Shown: positions 27,934 to 38,148 of the stretch, in pieces | Position numbering within the stretch: position 1 is the first letter of the stretch | How the letters are laid out: every line of letters starts with the position of its first letter | From: Bog-756 sp963738545 | Lineage (GTDB): Bacteria > Actinomycetota > Acidimicrobiia > Acidimicrobiales > RAAP-2 | DNA length: 64,000 nucleotides | Reading direction: 5' to 3' | NCBI GenBank assembly: GCA_963738545.1 | Contig: CAVTXA010000007.1 | Location: 496,001-560,000, forward strand | Notes under the pieces: model-generated | Databases searched by the model: none | Seen by the model: only the letters and a program-made list of their open reading frames with translations | Told to the model about the DNA's origin: nothing | Translations under genes and position numbers: made by a program

Positions 27934-28764
27934 GTCTGCTCCGACGTCCCTCACGACGGCCCACCCGTCCGTTGCCCCCGCGCTCGACGCGTTCGGGACG
28001 ATGCCGGTGTGACGCTGGTCGAGCTCATGGTGGCCATGTCGGTCTTCGCCATCCTGCTCGCCATCACCTTCCCGGTGCTCAACACCTTCTTCTCCGTCGA
28101 CAACGGCGTGGCCCAGACGGTCACCTCGGTGAACCAGATCCTCCCGGCCACCACCACCCTCGAGCGCTTCCTCCGCTCGGCCGTCCAGCCGGCGCCGGCC
28201 ACCGTGGTCACGGCCGGCCTGCCCGGCATCCCCGTCCCCATGTTCGTCCCGGTGGCGGCAGCCTCCACCTACCAGATGGGTCCGAACGCCCTGGCCTTCT
28301 ACTCCAACGTGGGCGACGCCAACGGGCCCGAACAGGTCGTGGCCACCACCACCGGACCCAACAGCAACAACCTCTACACCCTCACCATCACGGTCCAGCA
28401 GGCCGACGCCAACACCTGCCCCGGCACGGGAAGCTCGATGTCGTCCACCACCGGAGCCACCTGCAAGTACACGCTCAACCCCAAGAAGATCATCGCCACC
28501 ATCAACTCGATCGTGAACGGATCACCCACGGATCCCAACCCGATCTTCACCTACAGTCTCAACGCCAAGACCGACGGCACCCCGCAGTTCGTCACCCCGG
28601 CCACAGCCTCCGCTTGGACCTGCACCAGCGCCACCAACTGCAACCCGGCGACGCTCACTGCCATGCAGATCTACCTCAAGACCCGGGCCACGGTGGGCTC
28701 GCTGACCGGCATCACCACGGTCGTGTACTTCATCGCCCCCACCTACTCGGCCGCGGTCGGCTAG
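27930..28764 (+). CDS. Type IV pilin-like protein (minor pilin 3; one frameshift)
   Basis: About 277 residues. Its ATG at 27930 overlaps the previous stop (ATGA). The leader MSLLRRPSRRPTRPLP must change frame to reach RDDAGVTLVELMVAMSVFA; this works if one C is removed from the run at 27975-27979. The prepilin site is DAG/VTLVELMVAM with Glu at +5. The head is Thr/Asn-rich with Cys in NTCPGTG, ATCKY and WTCTSATNC. Without the correction the frame from GTG/ATG 28009 would lack the leader, so the shift is probably a sequence error. Confidence 0.75.
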
Positions 28765-28794
28765 CCGAGCCAACCGGTCACCCAGGAGCCATCC

Positions 28795-30702
28795 ATGAAC
28801 TACAACCCGACGAGACGAAGCGGCCGTTCCGCGTGGCGTCACCGCGATGACAAAGGGCAACAGGCGTTGCTCCTGGTGATCGCCGTGGCCCTCATCATGT
28901 TCAGCTTCTCCCTGGTGCTCGTCACCCAGACCAACCAGGAACTGCCCATCGTCAACAAGACACTCATCGACCACGCCGCCTACCGGGCCCTCCAGGCCGG
29001 GGTCAACGACTACCTCTACGCCATCAACCAGAACCCCAACGGCGTGACCTGCACCAGCGCGTCCGCACCCAGCTGCGCCTACTTCACCACCCAGGGATTC
29101 AAGTTCAACCAGTTCACCGCGGTACCCAACGTGCCCACCGGCCAGACCGGCATCTCCTACGCCCCCCAGGAGTGGACCTCGGTGGGCTACCCGGTCATCA
29201 GCCAGGCCAACGGGACCGTCCAGGTGGCCGTGGTGGGTGCGGCCGGCTTTGACAACGCCACGTCGTCGATCGAGTACCAGACAGCCAACGTCACCTTCAA
29301 GGCCAACAACTCGTTCCTCCTGAGCGTGTCCTGGAACCAGTACAACGCCATCGACCCCACCCTCACCTCGGTCGGGTCGGGCTGCGTCCCGACCGGCTAT
29401 CTGTGGGGACCCACGGGCACGACCAACTGCGGCACCGGTGACTCCGGGACCCTCACGCCGGCGTTCCCGTACTACGGGCCGGTGTTCTCCGACGACGAGG
29501 TGCTGGTGTGCAACACCCCCACCATCGACCACCTGACCACGGCCGCCCCGTCGCTGAGCTACGCGTCGGGTCAGGGCTGCTCATCCAATGTGACCTACCT
29601 CACGCCCTCCAAGAACCTGATCATCAACCCGTACCCGCAGAATCCGCCCACCAACATCAACGCCCTCACCAACCCCTCCAAGCTGCAGGGGTGCTACTAC
29701 ATCGGACCCACCACCATCACCTTCTCCTCCACCGGCTACTACGTGAACAGTCCCGACACCCCCTGGCAGGCATCCAACGGGACTACCAACACCACCTACG
29801 ACGGTGACAGCCTGGCCAACAACAAGAGCCAGTGCCTCCCGAGCGCCAACGGCTCCACGGCGGGCAACGTGACGGGCCCGTCCAACGGGGTCATCTACAT
29901 CGACGCCCTGCCCACGACCGGCTCGACTGGTGCCGTCTGCACTACGGCCAACTACAAGAACCTCCCGGCCAACCCCCTCCTCAGTGCCTACGACAACAAC
30001 GGCTACAAGTACGACGGTGAGGGGCAGACGCCCAACTGCAACGGGGACGCCATCGTGAGCGGCACCGAGTCCGGGGGCTACACCCTGGCCGCCCAGAACG
30101 ACATCATGATCGACGGCAACCTCACCTACTACGACTGCAGCGCCAACGGCATCGGTCTGACCAATGCCCAGCAGACGGCCATGAACGGCGCCAGCCCCAA
30201 CGCCGAATGGCCCACTGCCGCCGACTGCGCCTCCCTCCCTACCACCGGGACCATCGACACCCTGGGCCTCATCGCCAACAACTTCGTGTCCATCAACAAC
30301 CCGTTGACCGGCAACCCCAACAACGCCAGGTTGGCCAAGACCTGTGGGGCCAACGGCGCCTCCCCTGCCCCCGATTGTTCCAACCCCGATCCCATCATCA
30401 TGGCCTCGATCCTGGCCCTGGGTCACGCCCTGAGCGTCCCCAACTTCCAAGACTCTCCCGGCTATATCGGCTCGGTCGACTTCTACGGGTCCCTGGGCGA
30501 GAAGTACATCGACGTGGAGGAGTCGGGCAACAACGGCTACGGCGTGGACTTCACCTGGGACACCCGACTCTCGATCCTCTCGCCGCCCCAGTTCTTCACC
30601 CCGAGCACGCCCTCGTGGGTCACCAACTCGTTTAGCGTGACGGTGGGCAAGTGCTCCGAGGTGTGGCCCATCAACACGTCGGCCTGCCCGACCATCCCCT
30701 AG
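28795..30702 (+). CDS. Large pilus-associated surface protein with N-terminal membrane anchor
   Basis: 635 residues. AGGAG lies seven bases before ATG 28795. Residues 21-46 (QQALLLVIAVALIMFSFSLV) form one membrane helix preceded by a basic, polar leader, as in PilX-like proteins. The rest is a Thr/Asn/Gly/Tyr-rich extracellular domain with many Cys residues and a conserved-looking C-terminal block, GYIGSVDFYGSLGEKYIDVE. It ends the second pilin group. No enzymatic motif is seen. Its role in a pilus is inferred from the neighbours and the anchor. Confidence 0.72.
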   Translation: MNYNPTRRSGRSAWRHRDDKGQQALLLVIAVALIMFSFSLVLVTQTNQELPIVNKTLIDHAAYRALQAGVNDYLYAINQNPNGVTCTSASAPSCAYFTTQGFKFNQFTAVPNVPTGQTGISYAPQEWTSVGYPVISQANGTVQVAVVGAAGFDNATSSIEYQTANVTFKANNSFLLSVSWNQYNAIDPTLTSVGSGCVPTGYLWGPTGTTNCGTGDSGTLTPAFPYYGPVFSDDEVLVCNTPTIDHLTTAAPSLSYASGQGCSSNVTYLTPSKNLIINPYPQNPPTNINALTNPSKLQGCYYIGPTTITFSSTGYYVNSPDTPWQASNGTTNTTYDGDSLANNKSQCLPSANGSTAGNVTGPSNGVIYIDALPTTGSTGAVCTTANYKNLPANPLLSAYDNNGYKYDGEGQTPNCNGDAIVSGTESGGYTLAAQNDIMIDGNLTYYDCSANGIGLTNAQQTAMNGASPNAEWPTAADCASLPTTGTIDTLGLIANNFVSINNPLTGNPNNARLAKTCGANGASPAPDCSNPDPIIMASILALGHALSVPNFQDSPGYIGSVDFYGSLGEKYIDVEESGNNGYGVDFTWDTRLSILSPPQFFTPSTPSWVTNSFSVTVGKCSEVWPINTSACPTIP

Positions 30703-30720
30703 ACCTGGCCCGAGGCGGGA

Positions 30721-30743
30721 CCGACGGATTTCCGGACCGTCGG
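30721..30743 (+). terminator. Hairpin after the pilin cluster
   Basis: CCGACGG (30721-30727) pairs with CCGTCGG (30737-30743) around a nine-base loop, 19 bases after the stop of the last surface protein. There is no T tract. It separates the pilin cluster from typA, which has its own -10 element at 30791-30796. Confidence 0.4.
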
Positions 30744-30805
30744 CGCGCGTGACCGGGCCGGGGCGAAACCGACCTGGCGGCCCGGACGGGTAGCCTCAGT
30801 CCCTT

Positions 30806-32644
<1,839 letters not shown>

Positions 32645-32682
32645 GCGCCGGTACGCCCGTCGGTCCGCGCCCGTCGGGACGC

Positions 32683-32754
32683 TCCGAGGGGAGGGCTCGA
32701 ACCTCCAACATCTGGCTCCAAAGGCCAGCGTTCTGCCAATTGAACTACCTCGGA
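32683..32754 (-). tRNA. tRNA-Gln (anticodon TTG)
   Basis: A 72-base cloverleaf reads on the minus strand. The acceptor stem TCCGAGG pairs with CCTCGGA. The D-arm has AGTTCAATTGGCAGAAC. The anticodon stem CTGGC/GCCAG holds loop CTTTGGA, so the anticodon is TTG (reads CAA). The T-arm contains GGTTCGAGCC. The 3' CCA is not encoded. It lies between typA and the response regulator, opposite to both. Confidence 0.95.
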
Positions 32755-32930
32755 ATGGGTCGCCCACTGCACCCCCGGCGACCGCTCCAGGGTACTCCCC
32801 GATGTGCGCACCCCTGGGCCCCCGGCCCCACCCCGGCACGCCGGTCGGGCGACGAGGGGGCTCGAGCGCTGGCGGCAACCGGCCTGCGTGCCACGGCAAT
32901 CGGCATCGACCCCACTAGGCTCCCGGCCCG

Positions 32931-33602
32931 ATGAGAGTCCTCGTCGTCGATGACGATCCTGCGGTCAGCGGTGCCCTCAACCGGGCCCTCCGCCTGGAGG
33001 GCTACGAGGTCTCCCTGGCCCCGGACGGGCCCCAGGCCTTGGAGGAGATCGCCGTCCGTCCACCCGACGCCGTCATCCTCGACATCGGGCTCCCCACCAT
33101 CGACGGCCTGGACGTGTGCCGGCGCCTGCGGGCCGCCGGCGACGACACCCCGGTCCTGATGCTGACGGCGCGCGACGCCATCAACGACCGGGTCCAGGGC
33201 CTCGATGCCGGAGCCGACGACTACCTGGTCAAGCCCTTCGCCCTGGCCGAACTGCTGGCCCGCCTGCGGGCCCTGCTGCGGCGACGGCCCGAGGACGCCG
33301 ACGAGGAGCTCACCTTCGCCGACCTCCACCTCGACCCCGTGACCCGGGAGGCCCACCGGGGCGACCGCCCCTTCACGCTCACCCGCATCGAGTTCGACCT
33401 CTTGGAGCTGCTCCTCCGGCATCCCCGTCAGGTCCTGACCCGCGAGCTCATCCTCGACCGGGTCTGGGGCTACACCTTCGACTCGGGCACGAACTCCCTG
33501 GCCGTCTACGTGGGCTACCTCCGGCGCAAGACCGAGGCCGACGGCGAACCCCGCCTGATCCACACGGCCCGCGGGGTCGGCTACGTGCTCCGCGAGCCCT
33601 AG
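32931..33602 (+). CDS. OmpR-family response regulator (MprA-like)
   Basis: 223 residues. The receiver domain has the acidic pair VVDDDPA, phospho-acceptor Asp in VILDIGLPTIDG, Thr in LMLTARD and Lys in YLVKPF. The C-terminal winged helix has TLTRIEFDLLELLLRHPRQV, RVWGYTFDSGTNSLAVYVGY and a final RGVGYVLREP. TAGGCT (32916-32921) ends nine bases before ATG 32931, so the mRNA is probably leaderless. The histidine kinase follows 29 bases later. MprA of mycobacteria responds to envelope stress; the same role here is only suggested by similarity. Confidence 0.93.
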   Translation: MRVLVVDDDPAVSGALNRALRLEGYEVSLAPDGPQALEEIAVRPPDAVILDIGLPTIDGLDVCRRLRAAGDDTPVLMLTARDAINDRVQGLDAGADDYLVKPFALAELLARLRALLRRRPEDADEELTFADLHLDPVTREAHRGDRPFTLTRIEFDLLELLLRHPRQVLTRELILDRVWGYTFDSGTNSLAVYVGYLRRKTEADGEPRLIHTARGVGYVLREP

Positions 33603-33631
33603 GCCATGATCCCGAGCACCGGCGGGCGGGC

Positions 33632-35027
33632 GTGACCTTCCGGGGACGGCTGGTCCTGGCCACGACGGCCGCCGTGCTGGTCGTGGTCATCCTGGGCTCG
33701 ATCGCCACCTACCTGGTGGCCTACAACTCGCTGGTCGGGCTCGGTGGACGCCACGCTGGCCGCCCAGGCCGAGGTCTACCTGGCCAGCCAGGAGCTCCAG
33801 ACCATCGTCAACACCTGCGGCACGGCCAACGGCCAGTGCATCCAGGTGGTCCTCCCCGACGGCAGCACCAACAAACCCGACGGCCCGGCCGTGCTCCCGG
33901 TCACCCCAGCCGTCCGGGCCATCGCCGGCAGCGACGGCGCGGCCCACAACATCTACTTCTCCACCACCGTGGGGGGCCTGGACGCCCGTGAGGTGGTGGC
34001 CGCCCTGCCGACGGGCTTCCAGTACCGGGGCGGGGAGGGTCCGGTGGGCCTCACCGCCGGCGGGGCCCTGCAGATCACCTCGCCCCTGACCGGGGTCAAC
34101 CAGGAGCTCCGCCACCTGGCCTTCGCCCTGTGGATCATCGTCATCGGAGGCGTGGCCATCGCCGTCGTGCTGGGCCTGGCCGTGGGGCGGACCGCCCTGC
34201 GTCCCCTCAACAGCCTGACCCACACCGTCGAGGAGCTGGCCGAGACCACCGACATGTCCAAGCGGCTCGACCCCGGTGGCATCGACGAGCTGGGTCGCCT
34301 GCGCCGGGCCTTCAACCGCCTGCTGGAGGCCCTCGACACCTCCCGCGAGAGTCAGCGCCAGCTGGTGCTCGACGCCTCCCACGAGATGCGCACCCCCCTC
34401 ACCAGCCTCCGCACCAACATGGAGGTGGCCCGCCGCCTGGAGGAGCTGGAGCCGGCCGAACGGGAGGTGCTCATCAGCGACGTGGTCACCCAGATGGACG
34501 AGCTGGCCGCCCTGGTCGGCGACATGGCCGAGCTGGCCCGGGGGGAACAGCCCCAACTGACCACCGCTCCGGCCCGCCTGGACCTGATCGTGCTGGAGGC
34601 GGTCGACGTGGCCACCACCCACGGTCGGAGCCGTGGGGTGACCTTCGACGCCCGGGTGGCCCCCACCTGGGTCTCGGGCTCGACCGCCCGGATCGAGCGG
34701 GCGGTGGACAACCTGCTGGACAACGCCCTCAAGTGGAGCCCCGACGGCGGCGTCATCGAGGTGGCCTGCTCGCAGGGCACCCTCATCGTGCGGGACCACG
34801 GCCCGGGGTCGACGCCGAGTGACGTCGACCACATCTTCGACCGCTTCTACCGGGCCCCCGGCGCCCGCGGCCGCCCGGGTTCGGGCCTGGGCCTGGCCAT
34901 CGTGGCCCAGGTGGCCCGGGACGAGGGCGGGACCGTCAACGTCTACCAGGCCGAGGGTGGCGGGGCCGTGTTCCGGTTCAGCCTCCCCGAGGTGCCCCCG
35001 CCCGACGAGGACGACCACGAGGACTGA
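33632..35027 (+). CDS. Sensor histidine kinase (MprB-like; one frameshift)
   Basis: About 464 residues once one G is removed at 33737-33739, where VAYNSLVG runs on into SVDATLAAQAEVYLASQ. The first membrane helix is VLATTAAVLVVVILGSIATY. An extracytoplasmic sensor of about 120 residues follows, then a second helix (WIIVIGGVAIAVVLGLAV) and a HAMP linker. The HisKA phospho-acceptor is DASHEMRTPLTSL, the N box DNLLDNALKW, the G1 box DHGPG and the G2 box GSGLGLAIV. Start GTG 33632 is the only one preserving the first helix. It forms an operon with the response regulator upstream. Confidence 0.9.
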
Positions 35028-35079
35028 CGGGGTCGGCGCATGGCGTGAAATCCCCTGGTCGACTAGGGTGCCGGTCGAC

Positions 35080-35181
35080 ATGGGATCCCTGATCAAGAAG
35101 CGCCGCAAGCGCATGCGCAAGAAGAAGCACAAGAAGATGCTGAAGGCCACCCGTTGGCAGCGGCGGGCGGCGGGCAAGTAA
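35080..35181 (+). CDS. Small ribosomal protein bS22-like (AURKAIP1/COX24 domain)
   Basis: 33 residues, MGSLIKKRRKRMRKKKHKKM then LKATRWQRRAAGK, almost all basic. It matches the 33-residue bS22 subunit of the mycobacterial 30S particle in length and pattern (MGSVIKKRRKRMxKKKHRK..RTRxQRRxxGK). TAGGGT (35064-35069) ends ten bases before the ATG and no ribosome site is present, so the mRNA is probably leaderless. It lies after the histidine kinase and convergent to ispE. Genes of this size are easily missed. Confidence 0.9.
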   Translation: MGSLIKKRRKRMRKKKHKKMLKATRWQRRAAGK

Positions 35182-35266
35182 GCCCGAGTTCCCCCGATCG
35201 ACTCACCGGTTCGAGTCGGTCACCTTCCACGCTCCTCCCGCTCTGCCCCCGGGCTGGGTCGCGCCC

Positions 35267-36166
35267 TCACCGTGAGCGCGGCACCGGGGTAGCCGGGGTC
35301 GTCCGCACCGCCACGACCAGGGCGTGGTCCGCTCCGAGCTGGACGGCACTCCGGCCGCCGAGCCCCAGGTCGTCGGGCACCCCTTCCACGAACCAGGTGG
35401 AACCGCTGCCGGCCAGCCAGGGACGACGCCCGCACAGTCCGGCCAGGTGGTCCCGCCAGGCGGCCAGTCGAGGCTCGGTGGCCAGGGCGGCCTCCTCCAG
35501 ATCGTTGGTGCCCGGCACCGGAGGGGACCCGTGCGGGCCCGTCGACCCGGGGAGGTCCGCCGAGGGGTGCAGCCGGTCCCAGGAGGCGTAGACCGCACCG
35601 GTGTCCATCCCGAAGGGGAGGAGGAAGAGGGTGAACCGACGCTCCTCGAAGGGCAGCGGCGTGAGGTCCTCGCCCACCCCCCCAACGAGGGCCCGGCCCC
35701 CGGCCAGGCAGAAGGGGACATCGGAGCCGAGCCCGGCGGCCAGCGCCAGGTCGGTGCTCCCCGACCACCGGAGGATGGCGGCGGCATCGGCCGAACCGCC
35801 CCCGAGGCCGGCCCCGGGGGGGATCCGCTTGGTGAGCTCGACGGCCGCCGTGCGCCCGACGGCCCGCAGGGCCCGGTTCACCAGGTTCTCGGGTCCGGTG
35901 GCGATGCCGCCGGCCCGCCACGGCCCGGAGGGGGCCGATCCCCCCGAGGCGTGAGGGGCGGTGAAGGCCTCGACGACGGTCAGGCCGTCGCCCGGCCCGA
36001 CGCGGAGGGTGTCGGTGAGATCCAGGGAGACCATCTCGGACTCCAGCAGGTGGAAGCCGTCCGGGCGGCGGCCCCGGACCCGGAGCGACACCGTGAGCTT
36101 GGCCGGGGCGCTCAGCTCGACGGGGCCGCTGCCATCGGCCCCGCTGACGGCCACCGGGCCGGTCAC
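35267..36166 (-). CDS. ispE: 4-diphosphocytidyl-2-C-methyl-D-erythritol kinase
   Basis: 299 residues. A GHMP kinase of the non-mevalonate isoprenoid route. Visible are the substrate Lys/Asp region APAKLTVSLRVRGRRPDGFH, the ATP loop IPPGAGLGGGSADAAAIL, and a C-terminal GSGSTWF loop. The GTG at 36166 overlaps the rsmA stop (GTGA), giving the start MTGPVAVSGADG and a tightly coupled rsmA-ispE operon, the usual order in actinobacteria. The C-terminus runs toward the convergent bS22-like gene with an 85-base gap. Confidence 0.95.
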   Translation of the reverse strand: MTGPVAVSGADGSGPVELSAPAKLTVSLRVRGRRPDGFHLLESEMVSLDLTDTLRVGPGDGLTVVEAFTAPHASGGSAPSGPWRAGGIATGPENLVNRALRAVGRTAAVELTKRIPPGAGLGGGSADAAAILRWSGSTDLALAAGLGSDVPFCLAGGRALVGGVGEDLTPLPFEERRFTLFLLPFGMDTGAVYASWDRLHPSADLPGSTGPHGSPPVPGTNDLEEAALATEPRLAAWRDHLAGLCGRRPWLAGSGSTWFVEGVPDDLGLGGRSAVQLGADHALVVAVRTTPATPVPRSR

Positions 36167-37077
36167 GTCCCCGCCCCGGGCGTCCCGCCCCCACCGGCAG
36201 GGTGGGCCTGGCGGGCCGGGCCCTCCCGCCAGGCGGCCAGGCGCTTCCACTGGTCGAGGCCCAGCTCCTCGGCCCGGGCCGTGGACGGTATGCCGGTGGC
36301 CTCGAAGGCCTCGGGCCGGACCAGCGCTTCGAGCGAGCGACGCAGCATCTTGCGCCGGTGGGCGAATCCCCCCCGGACCACGGCGAAGAGCCGCTCGTAG
36401 CCGGCGTCACCGGGTCCACCCTGGTCGGGGCCCCCATCGGCGGCGCTCCGCCGGTCCAACCGCACCAGCACCGACTCCACCTTGGGCCTCGGGATGAACA
36501 CGGAGGCCGAGACCCGGCCCACCACGGCGGCGGAGGCCCAGTAGGCCACCTTCACCGATACCGCGCCGTAGGCCTCGTCCCCGGCCGAGGCGGCCAGGCG
36601 CTCCCCGACCTCGCGTTGGACCATGACCAGGAGGGAGGTGACCCGCGGGGCCTCCTCCAGAACCCGGATGACGAGGGGCACGGCCACGTTGTAGGGGAGG
36701 TTGGCCACCAGTGTCCAGGGACCGTCGTACGCCCCGCCCGTCGGGTCGGTGCCGAGGAGCGCGGACCAGTCGAGGGTCAGGGCGTCGGCCTCCACCACCC
36801 GCACGCCCAGGGGCTCGACCTGGGCCCGCAGCACGGGCAGCACGTGGCGGTCGATCTCGACGGCGGTGACCTGGGCACCGCCCTCCACCAGGGCCAGGGT
36901 GAGCGATCCCAGGCCGGCCCCGATCTCCACCACCGGCCGTCCTTCGACGATGCCGGCCAGTCGGACGATCCGTCGCACGGTGTTCCCGTCGGCCACGAAG
37001 TTCTGGCCCAGCGCCCGACTGGGACGCAGGTCGTTGGCCACCAGCAGCTCGTGGATCTCCGCTCGCCCGTGGGTCAC
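36163..37077 (-). CDS. rsmA: 16S rRNA dimethyladenosine transferase (RsmA/KsgA)
   Basis: 304 residues. It dimethylates two adjacent adenosines in the 3' hairpin of 16S rRNA during 30S maturation. SAM-binding motifs are LGQNFVADGN, VVEIGAGLGSLTLAL and VEIDRHVLPVL; the catalytic NLPY motif is in LVANLPYNVAVPLVI. Downstream are MVQREVGERLAA and FIPRPKVESVLVRL. The C-terminal tail is Gly/Pro-rich. Start GTG 37077. It precedes ispE in the same operon and follows the RlpA-like gene by 150 bases. Confidence 0.96.
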   Translation of the reverse strand: MTHGRAEIHELLVANDLRPSRALGQNFVADGNTVRRIVRLAGIVEGRPVVEIGAGLGSLTLALVEGGAQVTAVEIDRHVLPVLRAQVEPLGVRVVEADALTLDWSALLGTDPTGGAYDGPWTLVANLPYNVAVPLVIRVLEEAPRVTSLLVMVQREVGERLAASAGDEAYGAVSVKVAYWASAAVVGRVSASVFIPRPKVESVLVRLDRRSAADGGPDQGGPGDAGYERLFAVVRGGFAHRRKMLRRSLEALVRPEAFEATGIPSTARAEELGLDQWKRLAAWREGPARQAHPAGGGGTPGAGT

Positions 37078-37227
37078 CGGCTCAGTGTCTCACCTTCCCG
37101 TGCCCGCTCTTCCCCACCCAGATCCCCGGGCGCTCGGCCCACGGGGTGCAGGCACCGGGACGGCGGCCTCCCGCGGTTGACGTCCCCGGCTAGGCCCGGG
37201 AGGGCGCCGACGGGCGGGGGGAGCCGC

Positions 37228-37854
37228 TCACCAGCTCAGCTCGGCGTCGATGACCCCCTGGGAAAGCGGGGCCAGCTCGGCGAAGGTGGCCGTGGCCAGG
37301 TCGATGGACCGGGCGGTGTCCGCCTCACGGTCGTTGACCAGGCAGCTGACCGAGGCCCCGTTGGCCGGATTGGTCACCCGCACCACCGTCCCGAAGGGCA
37401 AAAACGGGCTGGCACAGGTGCCGGCCGGGTGGGCGTAGTAGGTCACCTGGCCGTAGTGGACCGACGCGGCGGCCACCGGGGCCGGCATCGTCGTCGTGGT
37501 GGGCGGGGCCGTGGTCGTGGTCGGGGCCGCCACCGGCACGGAGCGCTCGACCACGTCGGCGGCGGGCAGCGTGACCTCCGGGGCCGTCGTGGTGGTGGGG
37601 GGCACCGTCGTCGTCGGGACCGCGGCGGGCACCGTGGTCGCCGTGGACGCCGCCGGCTGCGCCTGGGTCTGGGACGCCAGCTTCCACGAGGGTCCGTCGG
37701 TCCGCGGGGCCGAGGCGGCCAGCGCACCCGATGCCGGCCCTCCACGGGGCGGCGGGGCCGAGGCGCTCGAGTCGCTCTGCAACAGCACGAGCGGCACGAC
37801 CAGCAGCGCTCCACACAGGAGGAGCGCGGCCCCGGGCCGGCTCCCCTTTTCCAT
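37228..37854 (-). CDS. Secreted RlpA-like double-psi beta-barrel protein
   Basis: 208 residues. A signal peptide (LLLCGALLVVPLVLLQ) is followed by a Pro/Thr/Ala-rich linker with TTTT runs (residues 65-125). A C-terminal double-psi beta-barrel begins VHYGQVTYYAHPAGTCASPF, continues LPFGTVVRVTNPANGASVSC and NDREADTARSIDLATATFAE, and ends near Trp 208. RlpA-type barrels bind or cut denuded peptidoglycan. ATG 37854 has AGGA five bases before it. It sits between tatD and rsmA, the place taken by rpfB in mycobacteria; the resuscitation-factor domains of RpfB are absent. Confidence 0.82.
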   Translation of the reverse strand: MEKGSRPGAALLLCGALLVVPLVLLQSDSSASAPPPRGGPASGALAASAPRTDGPSWKLASQTQAQPAASTATTVPAAVPTTTVPPTTTTAPEVTLPAADVVERSVPVAAPTTTTAPPTTTTMPAPVAAASVHYGQVTYYAHPAGTCASPFLPFGTVVRVTNPANGASVSCLVNDREADTARSIDLATATFAELAPLSQGVIDAELSW

Positions 37855-38148
37855 TGACGTCCTCAGGACTCCACTCTCCTTATGGGACTGCGTTGTCCTG
37901 CGCCTTCGGGGCCGGGCCCTTCGGGTGCAGATCCCTCCCCTCCCGGGGACGGTTGGGGCCGACTCCTCCGTCGACCCTCACAATGCGTCCGACAAGCGCA
38001 CTGAGCACGAAATGCAAAACGACCGCACTAACGCGGCCGCAGGCCAGAGGTTAGACAGGCCACCGCCGAGGAATCAAACCCGCCAGCCGACCCGGCCCGC
38101 TCCGGGGCGCCGGGCGGCCCGGCCCGCCCCCGGGCCGGGGCCAACGGC
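37855..38148 (-). promoter_or_regulatory. Long structured leader of the RlpA-like gene; possible riboswitch
   Basis: A 294-base gap on the minus strand. Near 38118-38139 an eight-base G+C stem (CCCGGCCC/GGGCCGGG, six-base loop) may end the tatD transcript. At 38055-38090 the minus strand reads GGGTTTGATTC and then CTGTCTAACCTCTGGCCTGC. These recall the GGGGYGAAU and CUAACCU segments of the cyclic di-AMP (ydaO) riboswitch, which controls cell-wall hydrolase genes in actinobacteria. The match is partial, so this is a candidate only. Closer to the gene is a GGAC/GTCC hairpin near 37885-37900. Confidence 0.3.

Noticed and set aside
27930..28850. 306-codon frame starting at 27930 as a separate protein
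   Set aside because: Only its first 16 or so codons fit a pilin leader; the rest is an out-of-frame reading of the pilin gene, explained by one extra base.
37870..37930. Glycine-riboswitch-like CCGAAGG words in the RlpA-like leader
   Set aside because: Only the short word matches; the paired stems of the aptamer are absent and the downstream gene is unrelated to glycine.
38065..38095. tRNA T-arm-like GGGTTTGATTCC on the minus strand
   Set aside because: No acceptor or anticodon stem can be formed around it and the conserved C of the T loop is missing.
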